Positions 21,925 to 33,445 of a stretch of DNA of 64,000 bases are shown here, piece after piece. Position 1 is the first letter of the stretch; each line of letters starts with the position of its first letter. Location of the stretch: positions 147,990,262-148,054,261 of the forward strand of contig NC_044978.1 of the NCBI RefSeq assembly GCF_008728515.1, written 5' to 3'. The notes beneath the pieces are model-generated. The model was not told where the DNA came from and did not search any database. It saw only the letters and a program-made list of their open reading frames with translations. Source of the DNA: Papio anubis (taxonomy: Eukaryota > Chordata > Mammalia > Primates > Cercopithecidae). The translations under genes were made by a program, and so were the position numbers.

Positions 21925-22105
21925 GGCAAAATAGAGATTTGTGAATCAGATAGGCACAGCTAAAATTCTAGCTCCAGCATTATTAAGTAAGTGTTTTGGT
22001 GCAAGTCAGATGACCTCATCTTTCTCTCCTGTAACATGGGTGTAATCTTATCTGTTTAGCACAGTATTTGGTACTAGCACACAGAGGAGTTGCTCAATAA
22101 AAGGC
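21925..22105 (+). mobile_element. MIR SINE, sense
   Basis: It has the degraded MIR order ending CAGTATTTGGTACTAGCACA and GTTGCTCAATAAAAG. A short (TAA)n-type run follows at 22113-22138. Confidence 0.7.
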
Positions 22106-22169
22106 AACTTTGATTATAATAATAATTATTATTATTATGCTTTTTAACTCAATAGGCTCAGGAAAAAGT

Positions 22170-22410
22170 TCATGAAATTCGTAATCCACACTCATAGTTT
22201 TAGAAGTTCTATAGCTTTTGATTTTTGCTGTTTGGCTAGTGAATCTTCATGCCTGTTAACTTCTGTTTCAGGACTCCAGACTTTGAAATGTGTATAGATT
22301 TTCTGCCAAGGGGGTTGAAAACCAGGAACTGAGACTCCGGGGTTGTAGATGAGAGGGCTGGCCAATCCATTTTGTATATCATTCACAAGTCTTAAATTGG
22401 TCATTCTTAA
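22170..22410 (+). repeat. Old repeat copy A
   Basis: It aligns with 22830-23065: TTAACTTCTGTTTCA against TGAACTTCTAGCTTCA, GGCTGGCCAATCCATTTTG against GCAGGCCAGTCCGTTTGAC, and CAAGTCTTAAATTG against CAATTCTTAAATTG. The family is unknown. Confidence 0.5.
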
Positions 22411-22829
22411 TGTCTGATAATGCTATTGCTCAAGATAATTTGGAGTCATTACAGTCAACTTATTTGTCAAATAAGCAAATAAAAAAGAGTATACATTTCT
22501 GGAACTTTCCTTCAGCTCAATCTCACATCAATTGAGTGAAACTTGGTAGAATGGGACTCAGATAGGAATGTTTTTGGGAAAAGTGTCTCCGGTGATTCTC
22601 CTGCACACTTAGGTTTGAGACCCACAGCCCCCAGACATTTTAAATTTAAGTTATTTTTAATGAATCGATTGCCATTTCTGAACACCCAGGACTATAAGGC
22701 TTTTATTTGTTATTTAAATTTTTTTCTTTCTCTGTTGTCACTATCAGCTGTCCTATCTCTGGGAGCTGTTTGTCCACTCGCCTCCTCTCCTGAATTCTAG
22801 TTGGAAATGTCTAATGATGTTTATAATAT

Positions 22830-23065
22830 CTAGAGAAGCAGCTAACAAATTGTTAGAATTGAGGTTCACGATCCTTCTACCCATTTGGCTGTTGGCTTTT
22901 TGGTTCTCTGAACTTCTAGCTTCAAGGTTGCCAAGTATTAAAATGTCTGTAGTTCTTAGGTCATGGGGACTGAGAACTGGGAGCCCAGACACATGAATCA
23001 TGGAGAAGAGAGCAGGCCAGTCCGTTTGACACGCGGTGGCTTCACAATTCTTAAATTGTGGAGCT
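22830..23065 (+). repeat. Old repeat copy B
   Basis: This is the second diverged copy of the sequence at 22170-22410, 660 bp further on and in the same orientation. Confidence 0.5.
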
Positions 23066-23114
23066 TGTTCAGGAGCCCCAGGGAGTGCACTAGGTACTGA
23101 AAGGCAGAGCAGAA

Positions 23115-23228
23115 GCCGCGGAGAACATGGGAGGCCTGTGTTTTAATACTACCTCCATCATTAGCTGTGTGACCTTGGGCCAGCAGTTTACCTCTCTGGA
23201 CCTCTGTTTCTTTTCCCGTAAAACTAGT
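23115..23228 (+). mobile_element. MIR SINE fragment, sense
   Basis: TTAGCTGTGTGACCTTGGGC is the best preserved MIR core block, followed by CTCTGGACCTCTGTTTCTTT. Confidence 0.85.
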
Positions 23229-23239
23229 TCAAAAATTCT

Positions 23240-23730
23240 GAAATATTTCCAGCAGAAAAATCATAGAGAATAATATAACAATTACAGCTGTACCTACCAC
23301 TCACTCTAATAAATCCTATTACTTTTCCATGATTGCTTCTTTATAGTTTGAAGATAATGTTGAAGCCTCTTCTGAACCCCCTCCCTAACCTTATTCTCTT
23401 TCCTTCACCCCTAGAAATAATCATTATTCATTAATTATTACTGGAGTTTATCATTCCCATGTATATTTTAGGTTATATCTGTACCTGTTTATAAACAATG
23501 TATAGCATCATTTTACTGGCTTTTACACTTGAAATGAGTGTTATGACTATTCACATTGTTCTTCAATTTACCTTTTAAAAATTTCCTATCATGTTTTTGA
23601 GGTTAATTCATGTTGATACATGTGGCTCTGGTTTGTTCTGTATAATGTTCCATTAAATGAATATACCATTTGATGTAGCCCATTCTTCTGTTGGTGAATC
23701 TGAGGTTGTTCAGGATAGAGAAATTTCAAG
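23240..23730 (-). mobile_element. Old L1-type LINE fragment, antisense
   Basis: CTCTGGTTTGTTCTGTATAA, TGTTCCATTAAATGAATATA, CCATTTGATG and CATTCTTCTGTTGGTGAATC correspond to an antisense LINE ORF2/3' region. Subfamily not fixed. Confidence 0.55.
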
Positions 23731-23934
23731 GTCTCCTCCAGTTTGAACTTTCTAGGATCTGGCATGAAAATATGATTTTTCTGAAGAAGTTTTGTAGCAA
23801 CACCTTTGGCCTTTCCCACTGTCTCAGGTTTCCACTTTCTCGAGGCGTACCTTGTGAGCATGTGAGAGATTACCGGAAACCAGATCTTTGGCTGCTGGGG
23901 TCATCCCTGTGTTTACTGAGCACAGAGAGGCCAT

Positions 23935-24185
23935 TATCATGCAGTGGATCAAAAAGCATAGACTTTGGAATCAGTCAGACTTTGTTTTGCATCCTAACTT
24001 TGCCACCTGTGAGTTGTGTCATCTTGTAACCTCTCGGAAGTTGAATTTCCTCAATGGGAAAATTAGGAAAACAATTTCTACTGCATATGGTTGCCATGAG
24101 GATTAAAAAAGATAATGTATATAAAAGGATAATGTATATAAAGTACTTGGCAGCATGCATGCTACCTAGTAAGTGCTTGATAAAG
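23935..24185 (+). mobile_element. MIR SINE, sense, near full length
   Basis: It runs from AAAAAGCATAGACTTTGGAA to AGTAAGTGCTTGATAAAG. A 17-bp head-to-tail duplication (24111-24127 and 24128-24144) lies inside it. Confidence 0.85.
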
Positions 24186-24199
24186 TGATAGAACATATA

Positions 24200-24263
24200 G
24201 TGTGTGTGTGTGTGTGTGCGCGCACGTGCATGTGTGAGAGAGAGAGGCAGAGAGAGAGAGAGG
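24200..24263. repeat. (TG)n/(GA)n microsatellite
   Basis: TG units pass through GCGCGCACGTGCATG into GAGAGAGA units. Confidence 0.97.
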
Positions 24264-26169
24264 GTAAGAGAATGCCAAGGCTCTGCCAGGACCAGTGGGC
24301 ATCATCCCAAATTATTTCCCCAAGTTATTTCCAACTTAAGATGCCTAGTATGTAGTTCATACTTAATAAATATCTCATTACAAAAATGAATAAGCAAGTA
24401 TGTAAATATATAAGTGAGACAACTGGAAAAGTGCATTGACTGGTGGGATGAGTGGAAGCTAGTCTATTAAATGACCACGGAGCAGCTTTTCAGCAGTTTC
24501 TATTAGTAGGGGTTGAGTCAGAAAAGTTGAGAACATTTTTCCTGAAGATCAAATATTCTATCGTAGAAATCAGTCACTTCTTTAAATTCCCTAAAACAAT
24601 CCTGCTGAAGTTTTAGGCAAATGGTGGCCCCAGAAGCAGCCTACAGCTCAGATATGACCCAAACTTTCCTATTTGTCACTGTCACAGCTCTCCGTCCTAA
24701 TTATTCCATCCTGTCTGATCAGCGTTCATCCTCTAGACAGCCTGCCTTCTTAAGTGAACGTCCACGTTTACACTAGAGCAGCAGGCACTTCCTGGCTGGC
24801 TCCTTCCAGACAAGGAGCCTCTGTTCGCCTTGGGACTGGGGAGCAAACAGCTTCTGACTGTCCCAGCTGGTGAGCAATAAGCCCCGGACCTGGGACAGGA
24901 TATTTCACGTACATATTTTTGAGAAATAGACGGGAACCAAACCAATCGGTTATGAGATTGCCAGCCTTTTAAAAAGCAACACTCAGCAATAACATTTACG
25001 GCTAATGTTTAAGAAAATAAAACATGTCTATCTACCAGGGATTCCTTTTAAGTGGTAGAGAGTTTGCAAAGGTGTATGATTTCTAAATAAAGTGCTTTTG
25101 ACAGGAACTCATGCTGAATGATGGTAGAGTGTTGTTATGGTTCTGTTTTACTTTGGAGGCTGCGTTTATGTCCTGCTTGAAGCCTTTAGAAATACTGTCT
25201 ATACATCTGAGAAGCCAGTTTACTTGACTCCTATTTAAAAAAAGAAGGAAAAGAAAACTCAGGTTTCTGCTTGACTTAGAGGTTAGTAAATTGAGTGTGG
25301 CCAGTTTGTGGTCATTGGGTTTGCTTAGCTTAAATGGATTCAAATCCCTGCTTTGAATCCACTTTGGCCTGTCTTGGGGGTCAGATTGGGCCCTTTTGTT
25401 CAGGACCATCTTGAGTGGCAGGAAGGCCAGGGAGGTGGAAGAATGACAAGTATTTTAGGATTGTAGGTTGCTTTTGTCTCACACTCTAAGCTTCCAGAGC
25501 CCAACTATTTTTCTTCTGTTGAGGGGAAAGCTGGAGAGAGAGAAGAGAGAGAGAGAGAGAAGAGGGAGACAGAGAGAGAGAGAGAAAATACATAAGCAGG
25601 AACTAGCTCTGGGGATAGGGAGGAGAGGGAAGGAGAACGGAATAGAAGGAGGAGAGGCGGAAGGTAAGGGCAGGAGCAGCCCTAGGCCTGGCCGTCCCTC
25701 ACTGCCCCATCCCCCACCCCACTAACCCATCGCCTCCTCGCTGACCCAGAGACAGAATATAAATGAAACACTTTGCCGGTGCAGGACACTAACTGGCAGT
25801 GGCCTGCTGGAGCTAAGGCCATTTTCTAAGCAACTCACTAATCAGAAGTGACTGAGGCTCTGAAGAGAATACAGCCCAGCCAGGGATCCACCCTCCATGC
25901 TAATGAAGAAGGCAGTGAGGTGGATAATTAAGGGCAGTGATGTGAATAATTCCGAACTGATAATTCAAAGGTAATGAAATGCATTAGGAGTTTGGGGGCA
26001 GCAGATTTCCCTTACCAGACAGGGCTGTTTTATGATAAAATGAACTTGCCTTTTCTAAGCACATACCAGCTAACTCTGGGTGGAGCTGGCCTGGGAAGGC
26101 TGGGGTTGCAGGGAGGAGCTGAACCGGGATTAGGAATTTATGCAGCCACTCCAGACAATGTTTAGGAAG
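24264..26169. other. Unassigned, relatively repeat-poor interval
   Basis: A (GA)n run lies at 25528-25588, followed by a C/G-richer stretch at 25600-25740. A TAAT-rich patch lies at 25900-25990. No exon or promoter can be supported, although a CpG-poor regulatory element is possible. Confidence 0.35.
25528..25588. repeat. (GA)n microsatellite
   Basis: Purine-only GAGA units with small interruptions. Confidence 0.95.
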
Positions 26170-26334
26170 CTTACATAACCACATAGGGGGACACGTGTGA
26201 TATGATTTTAAGTGAAAAAATAAAGAAACATGCTAAGTGAATATTTTGACTAGCTACTGTGATGTATAAAACAAACAAAACCAATAAACCAAAACTTTAT
26301 ATATGTGGAAGAAAGATCGGAAAGGACCCTATTA

Positions 26335-26566
26335 CAGATTGAATACCCTTATCCAAATGCTTGGATCAGAACTGTTTTGGAGTTTGGATTGATTTTTTTT
26401 ATTTTGGAATATTTGCATTATACTTACCCACTGAGCATCACTGAAGAATCCAAAAACCAAAACACTCAGAATGAAAATTTCCTTTGAGTGTCACGTCTGT
26501 GCTTCAAAAGTTTCAGATTTTGGAGCATTTGCATTTTGGGTTTTTGAATTTTGGATGTTTAACCTG
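26335..26566 (+). mobile_element. MER2 (TcMar-Tigger) MITE
   Basis: The start CAGATTGAATACCCTTATCC and end GGATGTTTAACCTG are inverted repeats flanked by TA on both sides. The interior TTTTGGAATATTTGCATTAT is MER2 wording. It lacks coding capacity. Confidence 0.85.
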
Positions 26567-26606
26567 TATTAAAAAGTTTAATAGTAGTTATCTGGGTAGC
26601 AGTGGA

Positions 26607-26743
26607 GGCCAGGCACGGTGGCTCATGCCTGTAATCCTAGAACTTTGAGAGGCTGAGGCAGGCACATCGCCTGAGCTCAGGAGTTTGAGACCAGCTTGGG
26701 CAACATGATGAAACTCCATCTCTAAACAACAATAACAAAAAAA
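26607..26743 (+). mobile_element. Left-monomer Alu (FLAM-like)
   Basis: Only the left monomer is present, followed by an A-rich tail. Imperfect duplications of about 20 bp containing TTATCTGGGTAG flank it at 26584-26606 and 26744-26765, so it inserted in this form. Confidence 0.85.
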
Positions 26744-27047
26744 GTGGTTATCTGGGTAGTGGGACTATAGGTGATTTCTTTTATTCTTCTCTCCACTATT
26801 ATTTTATAAATTTTCTTACACTAACTTGAACCATTTTCATAATGTAAAAAGTGAACACACTAAAAAAAGAATTTGCTGTGGCATAATTCTTCCCCAAAAT
26901 GGACAGCAGAGAACTGACAGATGCTAACTTTTCAACTAGTTTGGGTGGGCTTGCAGTCTAGAGAGGCTACATCTTGCTGCATAAGTTGTTAGAGGTTCCA
27001 GAAGCCCTCTTCTGGATAGAAATGTTTCCTCTATGAGATTCAGACTG

Positions 27048-27355
27048 TGGTCGGGCATGGTGGCTCATGCCTGTAATCCCAGGGATTTGGGAGGCCGAGG
27101 CAGGAGAATTGCTTGAGGCCAAGAGTCAAGAGTTCGAGACTAGCCTGGGCAATAGAGTGAGACCCACATCTCTTAAAAAAAAAAATTAAAAAATAGTCAG
27201 CCATGGTGGTACACTTGTATAGCCTCAGCTACTCCAGAGGCTGAAGTGGGAGAATCATTTGAGCCTAGGAGTTTGAGGCTGCAGCGAACCATGATCACAC
27301 CACTACACTCCCGTCTTGGTGACAGAGTAAGACCTTGTTTCTTAAAAAAAGAAAA
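27048..27355 (+). mobile_element. AluJ-like, sense
   Basis: It is a diverged full Alu with GCCTGGGCAATAGAGTGAGA, typical of older Alus. The duplication GAGATTCAGACTG / GAAATTCAGACCG flanks it. Confidence 0.93.
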
Positions 27356-27811
27356 GAAATTCAGACCGTCTATGAATCTCCCTGGCTCCGCTTTTCTAAA
27401 AGCTCATGAGATGTTTTCAGAAACAGCAGCTTTTTGGCTACTGCGTTTCTGTGTTCTCCTTAGGGTATAACCAATTTTTACCATACTTAGTAGCTTCGTG
27501 GAACCTCCTCCTAGTCATGTGTCTTTCTCCAGTCTTCTAGTTTTAGAACTAGTTATGAACCATAACACTATCAAAATTAAATGGACTCCTTAGTTTGCTA
27601 AATCATGGGGCTGGCCAAGCTGTAGGGTTTATGAGACGATGGGTCTATGGGAGGCGATGACTATTATCATTCTTACTGATGTGACAAATGTAGGAGACTT
27701 GGTAGTGAATTACTTATTTTACAAAGATTTTTACTTAACGAAGGTGATCTACTACCTCAAAATAAAATCCATACTTCCTTCTGCAAATTTTTGGATTTTT
27801 ACACATAAAAT
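27356..27811. other. Unassigned sequence
   Basis: Nothing recognised. Confidence 0.4.
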
Positions 27812-28135
27812 CTGTTATGGTCTAAACGTTTGTGTCTCCCCCACAAAAATTCATATATTGAAATCCTAACTCCCCAGGTGATGATATTAGGAGGTGGGGC
27901 CTTTTGAATGTGTTTAGGTCATGAGGATGGACCTTTATGTTATAAGTGGCTGAAGAGACCAGAGTTCTTCCTTTCCATCATTTGAGGACACAGAGAGAAA
28001 TCGACCTTCACTGAATCTGCTAGCACCTCGATCTTGGGCTTCCCAGCTTCCAGAACTGTGAGAAATGAATTTCTGTTGTTTATAAGCCACCTAGTTTATG
28101 GCATTTGGTTATAGCAGCCTGAACAGACTAAGAGG
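27812..28135 (+). mobile_element. MaLR-type solo LTR
   Basis: TGTTATGGTCTAAACGTTTG at the start, TTAGGAGGTGGGGCCTTTTG, GATCTTGGGCTTCCCAGCTT, and CAGCCTGAACAGACTAAGAG at the end give a complete LTR in order, with no internal region. Confidence 0.88.
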
Positions 28136-29569
28136 ACACCCTTAGGAACTCTTTGATACTTAATCTCACAGTGTTGCTTTTGGTACTGAATCTACTGGGT
28201 GTTTGTGCTGCTGTTAGCCATGACCTTGTTTAGGGTTGGTTGAGTGTTAAATTATTGTGCATTGCGGGAGAGTTAAGATCACTCTGTCTCACTGAATTCA
28301 GTTGATAACAATACTTATTGTGATCTTACAATACCAGCCAGATTCTAAAGTCTTGTCCTAATAGTTTGACATATATATTTGCTCTCATGTGTAATCATTT
28401 CATAGCTCTATATACTGTAACTTAGAAAATGAGAACAACGATCCTCACCTCAAAAGCTATTAAGACAATTAAGTAAAACAGTATGATTAGTATAGTTCTT
28501 GGCAGATTGTAAGTGACATATTGGACCTGTTAAGCAGGTGCGTACCAGTTACAATGCTCACTCAGACAAAGACAAAGGATACTTACTATACCCACAGCCC
28601 CTTCTGAGCACTTCCTCATGTGTAGGCCATCCTGCTTGTATTCCAAGGCGCTGCCCTGTTGACTTCTGAGGATTAGACTGAGGGAGGGCATTGGACCTAA
28701 GAATATTCATTCTCTAGCTGGTCAACAGCTTATGTAGTTATGCCTGTCTTTGCCTATCTGGAATAATAGTGGCTAGCCCACTCAATCAGGTCCTCTCTTA
28801 GAGAGCTGGACCCATGACATACTTGGAAGGTCCAGCAGCAGGAGCAATACTGATACTCTAGTATTGCAGGAGCAATACAATAGCTCTCCTCTATTTTCCT
28901 CTCTCCTTTTACTCTCTCTCTCTCTCCTTTCTTCTGGAAACAGATGCCAACCTTCTAGCCATAGCTACCTAAGCTAGGTCAGAATACTTCCCTTGGATTT
29001 TTCTGATTGAGTTCTGTTTCTTCTCTGGTCTAGAGGTTCTGTGCAGTCAGGCTTCCTATGCACCTGCCTGCAAGGGCCTGGTGGGTAACTTCAGTGGGAA
29101 GTGACCGGGTGCAAAAATAATGGGGCTGAGTGGGCCCAGGGCCAAGCACAGGCATGTCTGCCAAAGGCAACCAAATTAAAGGAGAATGTATACCTGTCTT
29201 GGCCAATAAAATAAGTAAGGTTTTAATGTAGTCCCCACTGCCCCAGATAATGTCAACTCAGAAGCCTAGGGTGAGATCTACTCACCTTAAAGATGGACTT
29301 TCTCCAGGAAGAGAGACCATGGCTACAAGCACTTTATGGAAGGTGGCTCTTTATTTGGTGACTGTCTGTCTAAACAATATCAAAGATGGAAACCCTAAAG
29401 GAGAAGATGGATCTATGTGTCTGAATAAATAAAACTTCTGTAAGTTAAAAAATTGTAAATATAAATAAATGTACCTATTAATATACTATATAATAAATAA
29501 TATACAATATATAAATAAACATAATAATGAAATTATAAGTCAAATAATAAGCTTTAAAAAGTACTTACA
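28136..29569. other. Mostly unassigned sequence
   Basis: 28310-28520 has weak MIR-like wording. A CT run lies at 28911-28927, and the last 100 bp before the L1 is AT-rich. No gene was recognised. Confidence 0.35.
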
Positions 29570-31098
29570 TTGGCCTACGTGTCTGTTTTTGTATCAGTAC
29601 CATGCTGTTTTGGTTACAGTAGCCTTGCAGTATAGTTTGAAGTTGGGCAGTGTGATTCTCCCAGCTTTGTTCTTTTTGCTTAGGACTGTCTTGGCTGTTT
29701 GGGTGCTTTTTTGGTTCCATATGAATTTTAGAATAGTTTTTTTCCATTCTGTGAGAGCCCAGAAATAAAGCCACACACCTACAACAATCTGATCTTTGAC
29801 AAAGCTGACAAAAAAAAGCATGGGGAAAGGACTCCCTATTCAGTAAATGGTGCTGGGATAACTGGCTGGCCATATGCAGAAGATTGAATTTGGACCTCTT
29901 CCTTTCACAGTATACAAAAATCAACTCAAGATGGATTAAAGACCTAAATGTAAAACCTAAGACTATAAAAACCTGGAAGATAACGTAGGAAATACCATTT
30001 TGTACATACAAACTGGCAAAGATTTCATGATGAAAATGCCAAAAGCAATTGCAACAAAAGAAAAATTGACAAATTAAACTAAAGTGCTTCTGCACAGCAA
30101 AAGAAACTTTCAACAGAGTAAAACAGGCAACCTACAAAATGGGAGAAGATATTTGTAAAATATACATCTGATGAAGCTCTAATATCCAGAATCTACAAAG
30201 AACTTAAATGTAGAAGCAAAAAGCAAACAACCCCACTAAAAAGTGGGCAAAGGACACAAACAGACACTTTTCTAAAGAAGACATACATGCGGCCAACAAA
30301 CATATGAAAAATGCTCGGTATCACTAACATTACAGAAATGCAAATAAAAACCACAATGAAATGCCATCTCACACCAGTCAGAATGGCTATTGTTACAAAA
30401 GTCAAAAAATAACAGATGCTGGTGAGGTTGCAGAGAAAAGGGAATGCTTATTCACTGCTAATGGGAGTGTAAATTAGTTCAACCTTTGTGGAAAGCAGTG
30501 TAGTGATTCCTCAAGGAACTAAAAAAAGAACTACCATTTGACCCAGCAATCCCACTACTGCATATAAATCCAAAGCAATAGAAATGAATCTACCGTAAAG
30601 ACACATGCATGCATATATTCACTGCAGCACTATTTACAATAGCATAAACATGGAATTAATCTAAATGCTAAACAGTAGACTGAATAAAGAAAATGTGGTG
30701 CATATATACTATGGAATACTATGCAGCCATAAAAAAGAACAAGATCATGTCCTCTGCAGGAACCTAGATGGAACTGGAGGCCATTATCCTTAGCAAACTA
30801 ATGCAGGAACAGAAAACCAAATACCACATATTCTCACTTATAAGTGAAAGCTAAATGATAAGAACACATGAACAGAAACAGGGTAACAACAGACAGTGGG
30901 TCCTCCTTGAGGGTGGAAGGTGGGAGGAGGGAGAGGTTTAGACAAAAAAACCAAAAACAAACAGAAAAAACCCTGTTGGGTACTATGCTTAGTAACCATG
31001 TGATGAAATAATCTGTACAGCAAACCCCTGAATCATGAGTTTCCCTATGTAACAAACCTACATATGTATCCCTGAACCTAAAATAAAAGTTACAATAT
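29570..31098 (+). mobile_element. L1 with 5' inversion (ORF2 tail and 3'UTR)
   Basis: 29570-29755 is L1 ORF2 on the minus strand (GTACCATGCTGTTTTGGTTA, TTTTTTGGTTCCATATGAAT). From about 29756 to 31098 the element continues on the plus strand through the ORF2 end, 3'UTR and AATAAA. The inverted piece corresponds to the L1 sequence immediately upstream of the plus piece. An 8-bp repeat TACTTACA at 29562-29569 and 31111-31118 may be the target duplication. ORF2 is interrupted by stops and is non-functional. Confidence 0.92.
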
Positions 31099-32190
31099 TT
31101 TTTGAACAATTACTTACAATAGATATTTTTGATGCTGCTCACTATAGCTAATACTAATCCTATGTCTCATTTATTTATTTTCTTTCTGCGGTTACTTTAT
31201 TCAGGTAAGCAGATCCAAACAGCCTTTTCCATGAGGCGACAGGGTACCAATTAACCCATAGGTCTTATGTCCTACTCCATCTGAGCAACCAACCCCCTCA
31301 ATCAGTCTGTTTTAGACTGCTGATTTAGACTGATCTAGGGGGGAAGTTAACTGCTTGGTTTTTGAACTTTTTTGTATTTCTATGATATGTTATTGTCAAA
31401 CTGGACTCTCAGGTAATGTATAGTGAGGGGAACTTTGAAACATAAATTTGTTTTCTACTGTTCGTGATTCTTGGGGCACAACAACAAAACCCCACTACCC
31501 GGGGGGAAAGATGACCTCACCTCCTGTGTGTCCCTGGCTCCCGGTCACACCGTTGGAAGGATGATTATACCTCCTTGCACAAATGAATGATTCTCTACAA
31601 ACATGCAGCTTAAATGAACTCAGTTCAAAGAAACTGCCCACATTCCCTGTTGTTGATACTATCTTCTAACCTGTGAATTAATTAAAACACCTGGGTTTTA
31701 AACTGGCAATATCATTCCCCAGCTATAATTTCCTTTGTGACCCAGGAAAGCCCCTAAGTTACAGATCTACTTCATAGAATTTAAAATCCTTGTTCATATC
31801 GAATAGGACAAGCATGTCGCTCTACTTAAAAATGTGCTAGACTTTGTAACTTCGTCTACATCACAGAACTTGGTCAGCTTTGGGAAATATGCTATAATTG
31901 GAAGACAGAAACACCGTGTTAAGGAAAGCAGAGTATATATACAAGAGAAATTCTCATTGACGGGAACTATTTGTTGAGATATTCTTGTAAAAGGATTTTT
32001 TTAAAGACACAAAGCAAGAAAACTAGAGGGCAAGCAGGGGAAATCATCACTTTTGTTAGTAGATAAGATAGGGTTAATTCATGGTAGAACCATTAGGCTG
32101 CACCTGTTTAGTTTTAGGGCCCTTAAGGCCAATGTCCAGGAAGATCTCTGGAAGGGGGAAGGGAAAGCAAATCATGAAGTTGAAAAACAA
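31099..32190. other. Unassigned sequence
   Basis: No exon, RNA gene or repeat family was recognised. Confidence 0.4.
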
Positions 32191-33128
32191 AAAGGCCCAT
32201 CATTCTGGTTATTTTGTATAATAAACCGCCTGATAACACAGTGGTATAACACGGCATTCAGTATTATCCCATGATTCTGAAGACTGAGATGGCTCAAGAC
32301 CTGAGGGCTGGTGGATCATCATGCTCCATAGTGGCCTCTCCACATGGCTAGCTTGGGCTTTCTTACGGCATGGAGGTCTCAGGGTGGTCTGATTTTTTAC
32401 ATGCTTGCTGGCCTCTGCCAGAGCAAGTGTTCTAAGAAGCCAAGGTGGAAGTTGCCAGTCCTGTTAAAGGTGAAGGCCAAACCTTGCATAGTATTACTTC
32501 TGCCATTCCGTGTTGGTCACAGGCCAGCCATGATTCAAGAGGAGGCGAAACTAACCATACCTCTCGATGGGAAAGAGTTTCTTGCCATCTTGAATTCACC
32601 ACCATCATCAAAGTCATCTTGAAGGGCAGGAGAAGAACCAAATTAAAGCCCAAAGGAGCTATGTGGAAGGATGCCTTTTCTTTTCCATTGTGCTCAACTT
32701 TATGGTATGTGGTTTTTGCTTCAGTAATTAGAGAAAGATGTAAGAAATTTGGAGAAGCTTCAGAGAGAAGAGAACCCCAAAGAGATGATCAAAAAATGTT
32801 GGGAAGTAGGATCTGTACAGAAGGATTAAAAGAAGCAGGGTTGATTTGGCCTGAAGCAGGGAAGGCTGAGGGGCAGCCAAATAATCATCTTCAAATACAT
32901 GAGGGTTGCTATGAAATTGATGCATGACCAGAGAAAGCTGAGTTTAAAGGAACTGGGCTGGAAACACTGAAGAATTTCCTAATCAAGATATGGGCATCTC
33001 TGAGATGTGAAAGAAATTCCCTTTTCTGAAGCCATTTGAAAGAGGATGCGTGTTATGTGCCTGTAAAGGGTTTAGGATTAGGATTAGCTTTACTGGAGAT
33101 AGAAATGGTAGAACAGATCATCTCTTTT
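32191..33128. other. Probable old interspersed repeats, unnamed
   Basis: 32195-32600 (GGCCTCTCCACATGGCTAGC, CAAGCCAGCCATGATTCAAG-like wording) and 32740-33050 (GCAGGGAAGGCTGAGGGGCA, ATCATCTTCAAATACATGAG) read like common mammalian repeats I cannot name. A 160-codon plus frame (32445-32927) crosses both, so I do not treat it as a gene. Confidence 0.4.
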
Positions 33129-33150
33129 CTTTTTTTTTTTTTTTTTTTTG
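33129..33150. repeat. Poly(T) run
   Basis: A T homopolymer of about 20 bases with no Alu attached. Confidence 0.95.
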
Positions 33151-33445
33151 GTAGTCGAATTAGTTTTTCAAGTGAACTCATGAAAAGTGATGTTGTTTGG
33201 TTGAGGTGAGGGCATGAGGGCACGGCAGAAGCCACATTTCTTCTCTTTCCCATTCCTTATCTTCCCAAGTGGCTCCAAAGGTCACTGTAGGAGCCATAGA
33301 GACCCTGCTAAAAATAGTTTGAAAATCATTAAAACTGAGAGTGAGTTTCCTAGCTGTTTTGTACAAGCTGTGGGCACTTGGAGGCTTTTACCAAATTACA
33401 TTTCGGCCTTGAAAATTTTGTAAAATTGCTGAATTCTTTTCATGG

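Larger units (their letters stand above)
26170..26880 (+). mobile_element. L1M 3' end carrying two later insertions
   Basis: The L1M-like tail (GACACGTGTGATATGATTTT, then TTATCTGGGTAGTGGGACTA, then TATTATTTTATAAATTTTCT) is interrupted by a MER2 MITE and a left-monomer Alu. Confidence 0.65.

Noticed and set aside
29565..30113. 182-codon minus-strand frame
   Set aside because: It is the antisense of L1 ORF2 across the 5'-inversion junction.
32445..32927. 160-codon plus-strand frame
   Set aside because: It spans two stretches that read like old interspersed repeats and the peptide shows no domain.
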